Below, one piece after another: positions 23,786 to 33,164 of a stretch of DNA of 44,576 bases (position 1 is the first letter of the stretch; each line of letters begins with the position of its first letter). This stretch comes from Mucidula mucida (taxonomy: Eukaryota > Basidiomycota > Agaricomycetes > Agaricales > Physalacriaceae): NCBI GenBank assembly GCA_015501055.1, contig JADNYV010000285.1, positions 1 through 44,576 on the forward strand, written 5' to 3'. The position numbers and the translations under genes are program-made. Under the pieces are notes generated by a model, which was not told the DNA's origin, searched no databases, and saw only the letters and a list, made by a program, of their open reading frames with translations.

Positions 23786-25941
23786 TCACGCCACACCACT
23801 CCCAAATAAGCCACTCCCAGGGAAAAATGTGCTCCCATCATCATCGTCCTCATCCTCCTCCTGACCCCACTCTTATGAGGAGACACCTCCTCCTCCTCCT
23901 CCTCTTCCTCACTGCTACTACTATCCGCCAACCGCTCCTCCCTCGACACCTGCCGCGAATGGGATATCGTGGCTGGAGGTACATCCTCGAATGGGTTGAT
24001 ATCGCGCTCTACCTCTTCTGCTGGAGGAGGAGGAGAATAAATGCTACTCTTCCCTGGTCCCGGTCGTGGTGGCGAGTACACGCTCCTCCCTCGGGATGAC
24101 GACGGCTGAGGAGGAGGGGAATACATACTCCTCGTCTGCCGCCTTGGGAACGACTCTGCCTGGGGTGGCGCCCTCTGTGCTGGAGGTGGAGCCGTAGGTT
24201 TATATTCAAACTGCATGGTCACTTGTAAGCACGAGACATAAGGTGAAAGAAGTACACATACAGCATCGCGAATCTCATCAATCCACGCACGCGCCTCGCC
24301 GCCCCGCCCAGACTCCTCATCCCTCGTCGTATCACGGTCTCCGAGACAGACAGCAACCCAGAACGCATCAGCCACGTCCCGAACGAGGCTGACACACATC
24401 CACGCTGTCGCAGCCACTACGCCTGCGCCTACGATAGATATCTCCCAGTTTCCGCTAGCAAACAGTATAAATATCACACACAGAAAAATCAAGGAAGGGC
24501 TTACCCAAATGTAAAGAACAGCGCCAAAAAGGCAGGGAGAGGAAGCACGAGCGGCGCCGCTAAAAGGAGGGTCATCTCTGGAGGGCGCATGACGCGTGTT
24601 CCGCTCTTGACAACCTGATACCCCTCGACGCCCTGGCTGCATCCAAAAACGACCCGCCCGCCAGACCGACATGGACCATGGCATAGCGCTCGTACTGGCT
24701 CTGAATGTGTTCCAAATATGAAATGACCACCCGCGCAGGGCGCACCAGGACAGGCGACATTAAGCTGAGCCTTGTGAGCGCTACAGCAGCCAAGCAAGCA
24801 TCCTGACGCCTGCCAAGACCGCACTCCCAAAGACGACGCTCCCCATGCTGCCCTCTAACGTCTCCCATCTCCCTCCTTTGCCGTCCAGCCATGGTCGCAC
24901 CGACAGCAACACTGACCACGGCACGAGCTACACCCCATGTCCAAATCCACATAGCCACGATACTCCATACTCGGACGTTTCCCAGCTCAAAGCTGACTCG
25001 GAATAGGATAGTCCAAAACGGCAGAGACGCCAACAACGCCCCAAGCAGCACCGCTGGTCCAAATAACAGCAGCTCCGAATGTGCAGATAGGAATCGAGTG
25101 ATGAGGGCAAGCAGCGCAGTGGTAACGTGTATCTCGCGCGGAAGGTGTCGCAGCCGCGTACTAGTCCAGTACGCCAGCAGGAGCAGCACTGCTGAGAGCG
25201 CGCGCACGGGCCATCCCCGCCGTCGGTCCCAAAGCTGCCTGCAAACGCCCATATCGCGCTCACACCGAGCGCCACGGGTACACTCCATCCGCTCACCAGC
25301 AACACTCGGCGCGCCCATCTCCCCATGCACCACATTTGTGCATAGCTTATCCCGGCAGCGGTAAAGGTCAGCGTCGCCAGTAGAGGTATAGCTTTAAGCA
25401 GCCGTCGATATGACGATGGATGCGGGGGTGTATGGAAGAGCAGGTATAATGCGTAGATGCACGTGAGCGTCAACAGGCCAAGGTATATGCACAGTGGAAT
25501 CGGGTCGGTGTATGTCACTGCTCGTCGCGATGGTGGTGGAGTCGGCCGTGTCTCTCCAAATGGATCCGGCAGCGCAATCGACCTCGACGGTAACAGCGAC
25601 GCAGTCAACGACTCTTCGACCGCTTCCCACCGGTTTATGCTTAACAGCGCTCCGTGCCATCGTCCCTTGATGCGCAGCCAACCACCGCCCTCCTGCTCGT
25701 CATCGCTATCGTCTTCGTCCACCATATACGCCCTGCCGCGTCCTCTAGCAAGAAACGGATTCTCTCCTCGTCCTCGTCTTCCAATCTCGCCCATCATTAA
25801 ATGCGGATCATCCTCGTCGTGTGCCGACGCCGCGTCCGTGCTCGTAAATGAGAAAAACATGGGGTTCTCGTCCGTGTGTTGCGAGGATGACGCGGGCCGT
25901 TGCAGCATTTGCGAGGCAAACGCCGCGAATGAGGATGTCAT
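23786..25941 (-). pseudogene. PNS1: Pns1/CTL-family choline-transporter-like protein, frame-disrupted
   Basis: The start at 25941 gives a typical basidiomycete Pns1 N-terminus: MTSSFAAFASQMLQ, FFSFTSTDAAS, an acidic/Gly cytosolic tail, SLTASLLP and SIALPDP. The helices follow (LCIYLGLLTLTCIYALYLLF, IPLLATLTFTAAGISYA). Downstream blocks are equally clear but switch frame: VRALSAVLLLLAYW with LPREIHVTTALLALITRF, WIWTWGVARAVV, SVVFGSAVLAGVRMLAWLL, PARVVISYLEHIQSQYERYA, and MTLLLAAPLVLPLPAFLALF. After an intron comes GVVAATAWMCVSLVRDVADA, and the family C-terminus STFFPGSGLF ends at 23786. Breaks fall near 25225, 24870, 24775, 24615 and 23890. Family members are polytopic plasma-membrane proteins. 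Five breaks suggest a pseudogene, but consensus errors in this GC-rich gene are a real alternative. Confidence 0.75.
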
Positions 25942-26733
25942 GTCCTCTGCTTTCCAATTAGCCCTAGCCAGCTAGCCATACGGCGCCACACCAAGTAGAA
26001 GCCACCTCCCAAGTCGTAAGGCCTGGTGCCAAGTCGTGTGCGAGTGCGCCTCCCGAGAATGTAAAGAGTCAGACGAAAGAGTCAAGCAGAGAGCAGCCGT
26101 GACGTAACACAAATGGTTACGCGGCCCCTATGCCCCCACGTTTCCTTTTACGTCCGTCCGGGGCGGGGTGGCACCGACCGCTATCTGCCTGACCAAACCA
26201 ACGTGTCATTCAGCCCTTATCTGCCTGTCTTGTCGCATACCGTGGTACTTACGTTTGACTAGTAATGCTAATCCCTGCCGCGATATCCCAATCGTCGAAT
26301 TACATGCGCAGAACTCTCAGCTCCGTCGTGAGTCTCTCGCACCGTCGAGGACGAGCAAAGCATCCTCGCGACAAGTTGTGCCAATATACACTGTCTTCAT
26401 TACTGCGAACCTTCTCTCAGCGGAACCCTCCGTATCAGTCTGCTCTCATCACACAGACTTTGCGCCACCTAGCATGCAGGCTGCGGTAGTAATTCTCCGC
26501 ACCGGCATGTGGCGCTTTTATCACGCCAGCCCAGTATTCATGCCGTGTCTCAGACATTTGACAAAGACAGCTCTTAAATGGTGCAGTGCATGTAAAGAGC
26601 AGCATAAGAGAGAGAGAGAGCTCGCATGATCATTACAACAAGTATTAAGCAAACTATTGCCGACATACACCTCCTTATCTCGTACAAATCAAGTCTTTTT
26701 GAAGCCGAAATTAGGAATCTGGCTCGTGAGTCA
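25942..26733. other. Intergenic, no supportable gene
   Basis: Upstream region of PNS1 and downstream of A2. An open frame on + at 26168-26629 has no recognisable features. A short GA-repeat lies at about 26610. Confidence 0.4.
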
Positions 26734-27129
26734 TCAGGCAGAATCGACATCCCACGATGACTGTGGACGCGTGCTTTGGGCAGGCCTCCCAGCAATCAAT
26801 GTTCCAGGAACAGACGCCGCGCGCGACAGCACACAAGGAGCGGGACTACGACGATATCGCGATCGGGCCACGCGAGACTCGGGCATATCGAGGAAATGAA
26901 CGTGGCGTGTGCGCTTTCCTTGAACAGAGTTCGGGAAAACTCTGAGAGTATTATAGCCAGCGATCAGCTTCTCATTTGGCAATGGACAGCACTACGTACC
27001 CACTATACGAGCTCCTCGATCGCGTCCCATGAGTTCCGTGATGCTTCCTGATAGACTTCAGTCAATCGTCAGGCAAGAACATAATTCGTAGTACTGTTCG
27101 AGTTGAACACTGTAGAGAGTTTGACCCAT
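26734..27129 (-). CDS. Short-family gene A2, 96 aa, paralogue of A1
   Basis: Three exons: 27095-27129 (35 nt), 27000-27047 and 26734-26941; total 291 nt, in frame. The first exon encodes MGQTLYSVQLEQ, one residue different from A1. Exon 2 is basic and Ser/Arg-rich (GTRSRSSYS). Exon 3 has RHVHFLDMPESRVARSRYRR, matching the RIHLRDIPES part of A1, and ends SSWDVDSA just after the shared SSWD motif, so it lacks the acidic Ser/Asp tail of A1. The donor of intron 2 is a canonical GTACGT. The A1 promoter similarity (CGACCCTTGCGC, CATAAATA) extends upstream. No known domain. It is intact by sequence and could be a shortened functional paralogue or a 3'-truncated copy. Confidence 0.65.
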
Positions 27130-27168
27130 GGCTAGGAGTAGTGCAAGATCGAGAGCTGATGAGTAGCT

Positions 27169-27179
27169 CTATTTATGCC
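27169..27179 (-). promoter_or_regulatory. TATA box of gene A2
   Basis: On the minus strand GGCATAAATAG lies about 40-50 bp before the ATG ending at 27129, matching the A1 promoter. Further upstream a degenerate GTTGTCTGCTTACCACAACC resembles the inverted repeat of the other genes. Confidence 0.55.
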
Positions 27180-27622
27180 AGCGCAAGGGTCGTAACGTGA
27201 GACTCCCGTTCTTGGGTGAGGCAGTGGTTGTGGTAAGCAGACAACGAGCCGCGCAAGATCTTTACTTCGAGAGCAAGCTGGCAATTCTGCATCTTCCGTC
27301 AGCTGGGGTCAAATGGTAACAATGAAACATGCGTCATTCCCTAATTCAGGACGCTGAGAATCCATGGTGAGTATAGTCTTTGATCGGCCGTGAGATTGAG
27401 GTGGGACGCAAGGGGGCCTTCTTAACGTCGACGCTGAGGCTGGCTCGTGCAGCATAGGTACAGTACCCAAGTGAAAAGATGGGGAAAGCATACAAAAGAA
27501 AACGAAATATGAATTCGAGCAATAGAGTAAAACCAAACAACGAAACCATTCGCCTTTGCATTTTGTCAGCATCGTTGGACATTAATGAGTAACAAATCAC
27601 ACCTCAGAAACAGGTACGACGC

Positions 27623-27986
27623 CTACCTTCCATGCACAAAGACCCTCAGCGCAAGATCTGCAATCGGAGGATTCCTCATCTCTTCCTCACGCTCCGCATC
27701 CCACAGCAAATCCGGGCGAGCAAACGCCTTCTTGTTTGCGGAACCACTGGGTGTAATCGGGCAGAAAAGCCGGAGATCATGCATATGATAATCGAAAGCG
27801 CCCTCCTTGTCCAAGCGTCACTGGAAAACGTCAACCAGGTGAATATACCTAAGAGAAACTGCGTACTTGAAGGGGCTTTTAATTTTCGATTGGACGTTGG
27901 CAGCTTTTCTACGTAGACGTGAGTACCAACGAGGTAAGTATAAAGCACAACACGTACTGCTCATGCTGAACGGTAGAGAGACTCAT
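27623..27986 (-). pseudogene. Short-family copy B2, one-base frameshift versus B1
   Basis: Exon 1 (27952-27986, 35 nt) reads MSLSTVQHEQY. Exon 2 gives KAANVQSKIKSPF. The third exon matches B1 strongly (LDKEGAFDYHMHDLR) but is one T short relative to B1 just after the acceptor (CGCTTGGAC against CGCTTTGGAC), which breaks the frame. Downstream of the shift the frame stays open for 63 codons with a different C-terminus (PITPSGSANKKAF, LLWDAEREEEMRNPPIADLA), so the break may be recent or a sequencing error. Promoter and start region match B1, including the inverted repeat at 28110-28130 and a TATA (TATAAAG) near 28039-28045. Confidence 0.6.
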
Positions 27987-28109
27987 GAGGCCTGGACGGG
28001 GGAAGAAAGGAGTGAGTTGACGTCAGGCGCTGCGCTCTCTTTATACCCAAACACAGCGCAAGGGCTCGACAATGAGAGGCGTACGGTTGCCCATTTTGTG
28101 GTGAGGCGG

Positions 28110-28130
28110 CCATTGTTCAGTAGACAATGG
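28110..28130 (-). promoter_or_regulatory. CCATTGT/ACAATGG inverted repeat before B2
   Basis: A perfect 7-bp inverted repeat with a 7-nt spacer (28110-28116 and 28124-28130), ~125 bp before the B2 start. Spacer length and flanking bases match the B1 element. A CATTGTCCACC lies further upstream, as in B1. Confidence 0.7.
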
Positions 28131-28320
28131 GTTACCACGTTGAGACGAACACTGGCTGGCATTGTCCACCGACAAGTAGCAAGGGCATGAACAATGAGAA
28201 CCATCATGTCCTGTCCCGACAATAAACCTCACCCGATTGAACGCCCGGGTAGGTTACGAAGGGATTCGACAAGTCGACAGTTAAGCACAGCGCAGAACAA
28301 CACGCACAGGTTCTACTTGG

Positions 28321-28361
28321 TCGTAAATGACAAGACGCGCTTGTTTGTTCATGTTATCGAA
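28321..28361 (-). repeat. Conserved upstream block, copy 3 (between B3 and B2)
   Basis: On the minus strand it reads ATAACATGAACAAACAAGCG followed by CGTCTTGTCATTTACGA, matching 18569-18610 and 12874-12916. It lies about 335-375 bp upstream of the B2 start. Confidence 0.6.
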
Positions 28362-28539
28362 AACCAATTTTGCTTCTCGCCAATAGAAAGAAAAATGTCT
28401 GATGTCGGCCCCGGAACTCTGATGCGATGTGCGATAGCAATAAACACTAAGCCTTTCTTTTAAAGCGATATGAGAAAATGAACGCGTCTTGCGCTGTGGG
28501 CACGCGCTTATCGTACATAACTCCTTGACTCGCACACTT

Positions 28540-28740
28540 CCTTCTCGGACGGCGTCACTGGAAGGCGTCAATCAGCTGAATATCCAAAAGAGAAACCGCT
28601 TACTTGACAGCTTCTAAGGTAGACGTGCATGACAAGTGGATATGAATAAGTAAAACATGATATGTACTGCTTAATTTGAACGGTGGAGAGATCGGTGGCT
28701 GGAGAAAGGAATAAGTCGACGCCAAGAGCACATCTTGCAC
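28540..28740 (-). pseudogene. Short-family copy B3, relic
   Basis: On the minus strand this follows B1/B2 through the promoter end (GGCGTCGACTTATTCCTTTC), the first exon without its ATG (CTCTCCACCGTTCAAATTAA), most of intron 1, a shortened exon 2 and intron 2 (TCAA, GTAAGCGG, to CCTTCCAG). The next exon starts as SDAVREGSV. The missing start codon and the lost exon 2 make it non-functional. It is in tandem with B2, same orientation. Confidence 0.65.
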
Positions 28741-28875
28741 TGTGGACACTCGCTATATTGTATTTCCTTGATGCGCACACATATTCGATACTTTCATTCC
28801 CCTTCTGACCTCTGATACACGCGCGGATAGAGTAGTACTCAATTTACGATTGATGATCTCCTCCTCACATTCAAA

Positions 28876-30743
28876 TTAGCGTTCGCCACCTTCCGCAGCA
28901 TGCCGCATTGACATACGCGCTACGTCCTCGAACCTGGACCAAGACTATCTGAGCATCGAACGGATGAGAGACGTATCAGTACTGACCTCCACCAGAATCG
29001 TATGCAACATATGGTGCGTAGCCTGCTGACCCATGTAAATATCCTCAACGCGTGATGCGAGACGTGTCTGCATCATGCGGAGGTCATAGAGTAACCCTGC
29101 TGTCGAGATATCGCTTCTGATCTTCACGGATATCAGGAAGACTAGCTCGGAAACTACGACGCTCACCTTGAACGCGAATCGCGCATTGTCGACTCGCGCA
29201 CGTAGGTCTCTGACTTCATCGCTAATCCTCCCGCGCGCGGTAAGATATTTGAAGCGACCAAGTGTCGAGAACCTAGTGATTCTTCGTTCGACTTCGTCAA
29301 TGGTTCTATCCCTAACATCGACATACCAGTGACGTTGAATAAACGGAACTTACGCGCAGAGGTTTAAAATATTCGCGTAAGGAATTGCGGGTTGACTCGC
29401 TCTTGAACCGATTTCGTTGATGATAGCAAGTGTTATACATGCGGTGTGTTCAGTGAGAGCTTTGCATTCGTCGCGGGCTGCGCGTGCACCCTTTCAATGG
29501 GAAAACAATCAACGGTAAGCGTATCTATTCTTCTAAGAGTGACTCACCTCTGCGACGTTCACAATCTTCCGCAAGATCCCACACGCACCCTCAAGGACAT
29601 CTCCAAACACTGGAACCAATTTTGCAACGCTCTCGGCAATGTCGAGGCATGTAATGATGTTCGCCGTGTGCGTTTGACCGAAAATGGATGCTAGACCAGA
29701 GGAGGAGGAGTAGCCCACTTTCCGAATGTCGGACAGCGAGCTTTCATCCCCCGAAAGTATGGGAGGGTGATCCGCATGACTTCCGCAAGGTCCTTTGAAG
29801 TTCTGTCCGGCGCATAGTCGATCAACATACTTCCCTCAAATAAATCGGACATGAAGTGTCGGTGATACATGCCTTGGTGCTCGACCACACATACCGTCCA
29901 CCAACGGGGCACGCTCCCTGGCGATACTTAAGGAAAGTAGTCACCATCTGAAGTGGAATTTGCCAGTCCCCCTACGAATAAGACAACACAAGCAACCCGA
30001 TGTTATATATAACTCACGACGAGAACACAAAATGTCTCAGCGGCGAGGAAACACTGCCACCACCGGCTTGCGTGTCCACCAATAGTCTCAGCAAGTACAG
30101 CCATCGCCTCTTTGACCACCTCTTTGACCGGCATTGCCTTAAAGCGCTCAGGCCCAGAAATACATCCGGTATTGGTGGGCGAGGCACATAGCTAAGCATC
30201 ATTGTCAGTGTCAGAATGAGAAACATGACGCCAAAGCCGGTGAAATACCTTGCTGCAACGAGCACCCATACATCCTCAATCCATTGATCTTCAAGCTCCT
30301 GAACATCTGTCCAAGCCGTCGCGCGCTCCACATCTTCATTTGAAATGAGGGACTCGCAACTCTGGTAGTCTGAGTCGGCATCTTCGTCAGGGAAATCGTG
30401 GTGATACATCCTGCATTGTAGAGCCGCATTCTGTGGAGGAGATTTCCTGAGCTTGCATAATAAGGGTTTGATTGAGATCCAATGTCTCACCCAAACGGTT
30501 GTATGGAGGAAGAATGTCAACCCTCTCCTCCTCTTCACTGGCGTCATCATCGTAGTCGGATTCAGGACCCAAATCAAGGAAGGAGTCATCGTCAGATGCA
30601 TCCCGCGTCACAGAACGGTCTTGCATGGAGAGATTGTCCTGGGGGCGGATGATAAGGGACGAATTAGGCACGTCGATGTATATGATGGTATTTGGTTCAG
30701 CACAGCCGTCGTCAATCCTGGCGTGATCCGGAGAAGGACTCAA
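28876..30743 (-). CDS. Protein with NLR-like helical region (5' model incomplete)
   Basis: The 3' part is solved. Exons 29548-29718 (its 5' edge unresolved), 29354-29490, 29167-29311, 28987-29121 and 28876-28944 stay in one frame to the TAA. They encode NIITCLDIAESVAKLVPVFG, then LEGACGILRKIVNVAE, DECKALTEHTACITLAIINE, VERRITRFSTLGRFKYLTAR, DLRARVDNARFAFK and ASRVEDIYMGQQATHHMLHT. This is the helical pattern of the N-terminal adaptor found in many mushroom NLR-like proteins and relatives; I infer that from pattern only. No ATG opens it, so it continues upstream. Likely 5' exons are at 29919-30743: an acidic start (DASDDDSFLDLGPESDYDDD), DVERATAWTDVQELEDQWIE, and VKEVVKEAMAVLAETIGGHA. Joining them across 29720-29950 was not solved. 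No NTPase domain follows, so it is a stand-alone helical protein. Confidence 0.5.
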
Positions 30744-31633
30744 ATGACGTCCACCTGCTATCGGTCCATCAAGGTGCAGTGGTCAGGCGGACTTCACCGT
30801 CAAGTATTCGTCGGCAATGCAGCTATGTGGGCGACCGACAGAGACAATGATAAATTGAGTTTAGACTAGATCCTGAACATCGTGAGGACGACGTCTCGTA
30901 TATCCCTTGCAGAGAGATCTCCATTGGCATAATCGACCTGCAAAACCTTTTACCCTCAACCTCGGTTTCTGTTCTCATGGTCTTCCAGCCGACGCGTCTC
31001 CGTGAACGGGGAGCGTGAGTTTCTGCGTCAACACCTAAAGCACCTTATGCCTGACGAAAGACTCGGCGTTACAAGAAGATCCGAAGCGCGTAGAGGTTGA
31101 TTTTAACCTCAACGTGCGGCATAGTAACAGCAGCTAAATGGGTCAAATATTAGAGGTGCCCCGTCACGACATGATGGCAGGAGGAGGAGATTGCCGATCA
31201 CGTTGCTTACCCAGGTCAGAGCTGACCATCGCGACCCCTATCCAGCCTCATTTGGAGGTCTTCGCCTGTCAGCACCGTCTCTTGAAACGTCAAATCCCAT
31301 GAAATTGCACGTCTAACGCCTTAACCGAAGCCCTGGGAGTACGACAGCGGCCTCGTGCTTGAAGCCTTTTTCAGGTTGCTCTTGGCTTCATCTTGTGCTT
31401 GAATAGCACTCATGTATGTCGTCTTTGTCTGTGATACTACATTAGATATCACACACCGCATCTGATCGTCAACTTGTTCGACTGCCGAAAGCGGTTTGAC
31501 ATGCATTCCATCATACCTCGCGATGTCCAGCGCCGCCTACCTCGTCCATTTACAATAACCGAGCCGTCTCCGGGCCCATCTCAATACATTACTTGAATGG
31601 ACACGATATTCTTCTACCAACTAGACAAAGTCT
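30744..31633. other. No convincing gene
   Basis: Short frames only. A minus-strand helical stretch at 31321-31506 (AQDEAKSNLKKA) has no support from splicing or domains. Confidence 0.4.
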
Positions 31634-32265
31634 CTATTCGGCATCCCGACTCTGCGCATTAAGGGCTTCGTGGGACGCGGCTTGAAGCGTTTCAACCGTA
31701 CCCAAGTCGCCTATTCTGCCTGTACTGCCATGAACCACCTGCTTCATTGCCTGCGCACGGATATTCACGATCATCCTACAAGCCAAGACTGCATGGATAA
31801 CACGCTCATGACTACGGTTGGAATGGTGAGTGTGTTAGTTGGATGAATGAGAATGTAGCAGGCTAACTACTCACAGAGCGAACAACCCAAGAAGGTCGCG
31901 CTGTACAACACGTTGATATTCTGTGTCACGCATCGAAGTACGGATAAAACTCACGGAAAGACCCATTATCACGCTCACGTTGATAATGTTTGAGACTGAG
32001 TAAGAATCAGCGGTATATCAGGGCAAGCCTGGAACGAACTGTACTGCAGAGATAGAGATAGGAGATGATGCCTGGAGGTGCTAATCATTGGAACTGAATC
32101 TTGACAAGCGTATGGAGAGAAGTACCATTCTTCAAGACAACACGTAAGGGCTGCGAGGATCCGATTTCACGCGTTTCACGAGCTGACGGCCATGAGTAGT
32201 AGCATGGCTAGAGCATGAGAGCGCGTAGTCGTAGTAAGTAAAGGTACTTGCCTTGGTAATTGTCC
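31634..32265 (-). pseudogene. Second half of a DUF6533 gene, decayed
   Basis: On the minus strand, parts of exons 8 to 13 of the 15873-17440 gene and their introns can be followed. AMLLLMAVSS is followed by an in-frame stop. Then come a CATCATCTCCTATCTCTATC exon, and finally a well-kept last exon encoding HERVIHAVLACRMIVNIRAQ and ending in a TAG at 31634. Even the GC-type donor of intron 7 is kept (AAG|GCAAGT near 32251). The first half with the DUF6533 signature is missing, and the fragment abuts the NLR-like fragment at about 32265. Confidence 0.75.
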
Positions 32266-32530
32266 ACTTTGAAGCCAATTCGCGCATTGTCGACTCGCGC
32301 ACGTATATAGGTCTTTGCTGATTCTCCCGCGCGCCGTAAAGTATCTGAAGCGAACCAGTGTTGAGAATCTGGCAATTCTTAGTTCAACTCCGCCAATGGT
32401 TTCATAGCCAACGTCAGGCATACTATCGAAGTTGAATAAACGAAACTTACGTGCAGAGGTCGAAGATACGGTTGACACCGGGATTGGACGAGAAAGGTAA
32501 AGATTCTTGTCGAATGTGAGCAAGGATTGT
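32266..32530 (-). pseudogene. Fragment of the NLR-like helical gene, decayed
   Basis: Similar to exons 2 and 3 of the 28876-30743 gene. It contains a CTCTGCAC|GTAAGTTTCGTTTATTCAAC donor region matching the original intron 2, then VELRIARFSTLVRFRYFTAR and GRISKDL. A TATA insertion (about 32307) shifts frame before the CGTGCGCGAGTCGACAATGC stretch that both copies share. No upstream or downstream exons of this gene follow. Confidence 0.75.
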
Positions 32531-33164
32531 CATTATGCGGGAGTAAGATTGACCTCGGGAATTTTTGGGCTTTATCGAAGAGTCGGGAGACAGAAAAGCA
32601 GTCGAGAAATCAGACATAAGAAGGTTTGGTCAAGTAGGTTCGCCGGGGGGTGTCATTAGTCATTTGTATGGCATAGGCTAATGTCAGACATCTTCATCTT
32701 CAACGAACCGGCGTCGCTTACTGGATGGAATAACGATGCTCCTGGGGAAAGTCAAATATAGTGTGTGTCCCGCTTGAGTGAAGGAAATGCTCCTTCATTT
32801 TGCTTGCGATTCCTGGTACATATAACGTTCTCGTTCAGTAAATGGATTCATGCATGACTTTGGCAGCTCTCGACCGACTCACTGGACATACTTGTTTATA
32901 GCGTTCAGTCTACGATCGCGACGCGCCTGTGCCAAAAGCGAAAGAGGCAGGTAAGTAGTGTTCCGACGGGCATCATATGGATATCAGACTGTGATAGTCC
33001 GGCCCCATTCGACTCTATCGCGGCTTTGAATCTCCGGAATGCTTCCTTCTGGACAATAAAGAAAGGAGAGCTGAACATCGTGTGCCATCCGAACCGTGAA
33101 GAGAGAAATCTTCAATGAATGTTTCAGGGGCATTATACAACTCCGAGTGCTAGCAATGATATCC
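32531..33164. other. Intergenic, no supportable gene
   Basis: No domain or splice chain seen between the decayed fragments and the 3' end of the hydrolase gene. Confidence 0.4.

Noticed and set aside
24756..24800. A 20-nt GT...AG segment that would repair one PNS1 frame break, and a 26-nt one near 23870-23895
   Set aside because: Far shorter than any other intron here (42 nt or more); treated as frame breaks, not introns.
26609..26622. GA dinucleotide run
   Set aside because: Short simple repeat with no further structure.
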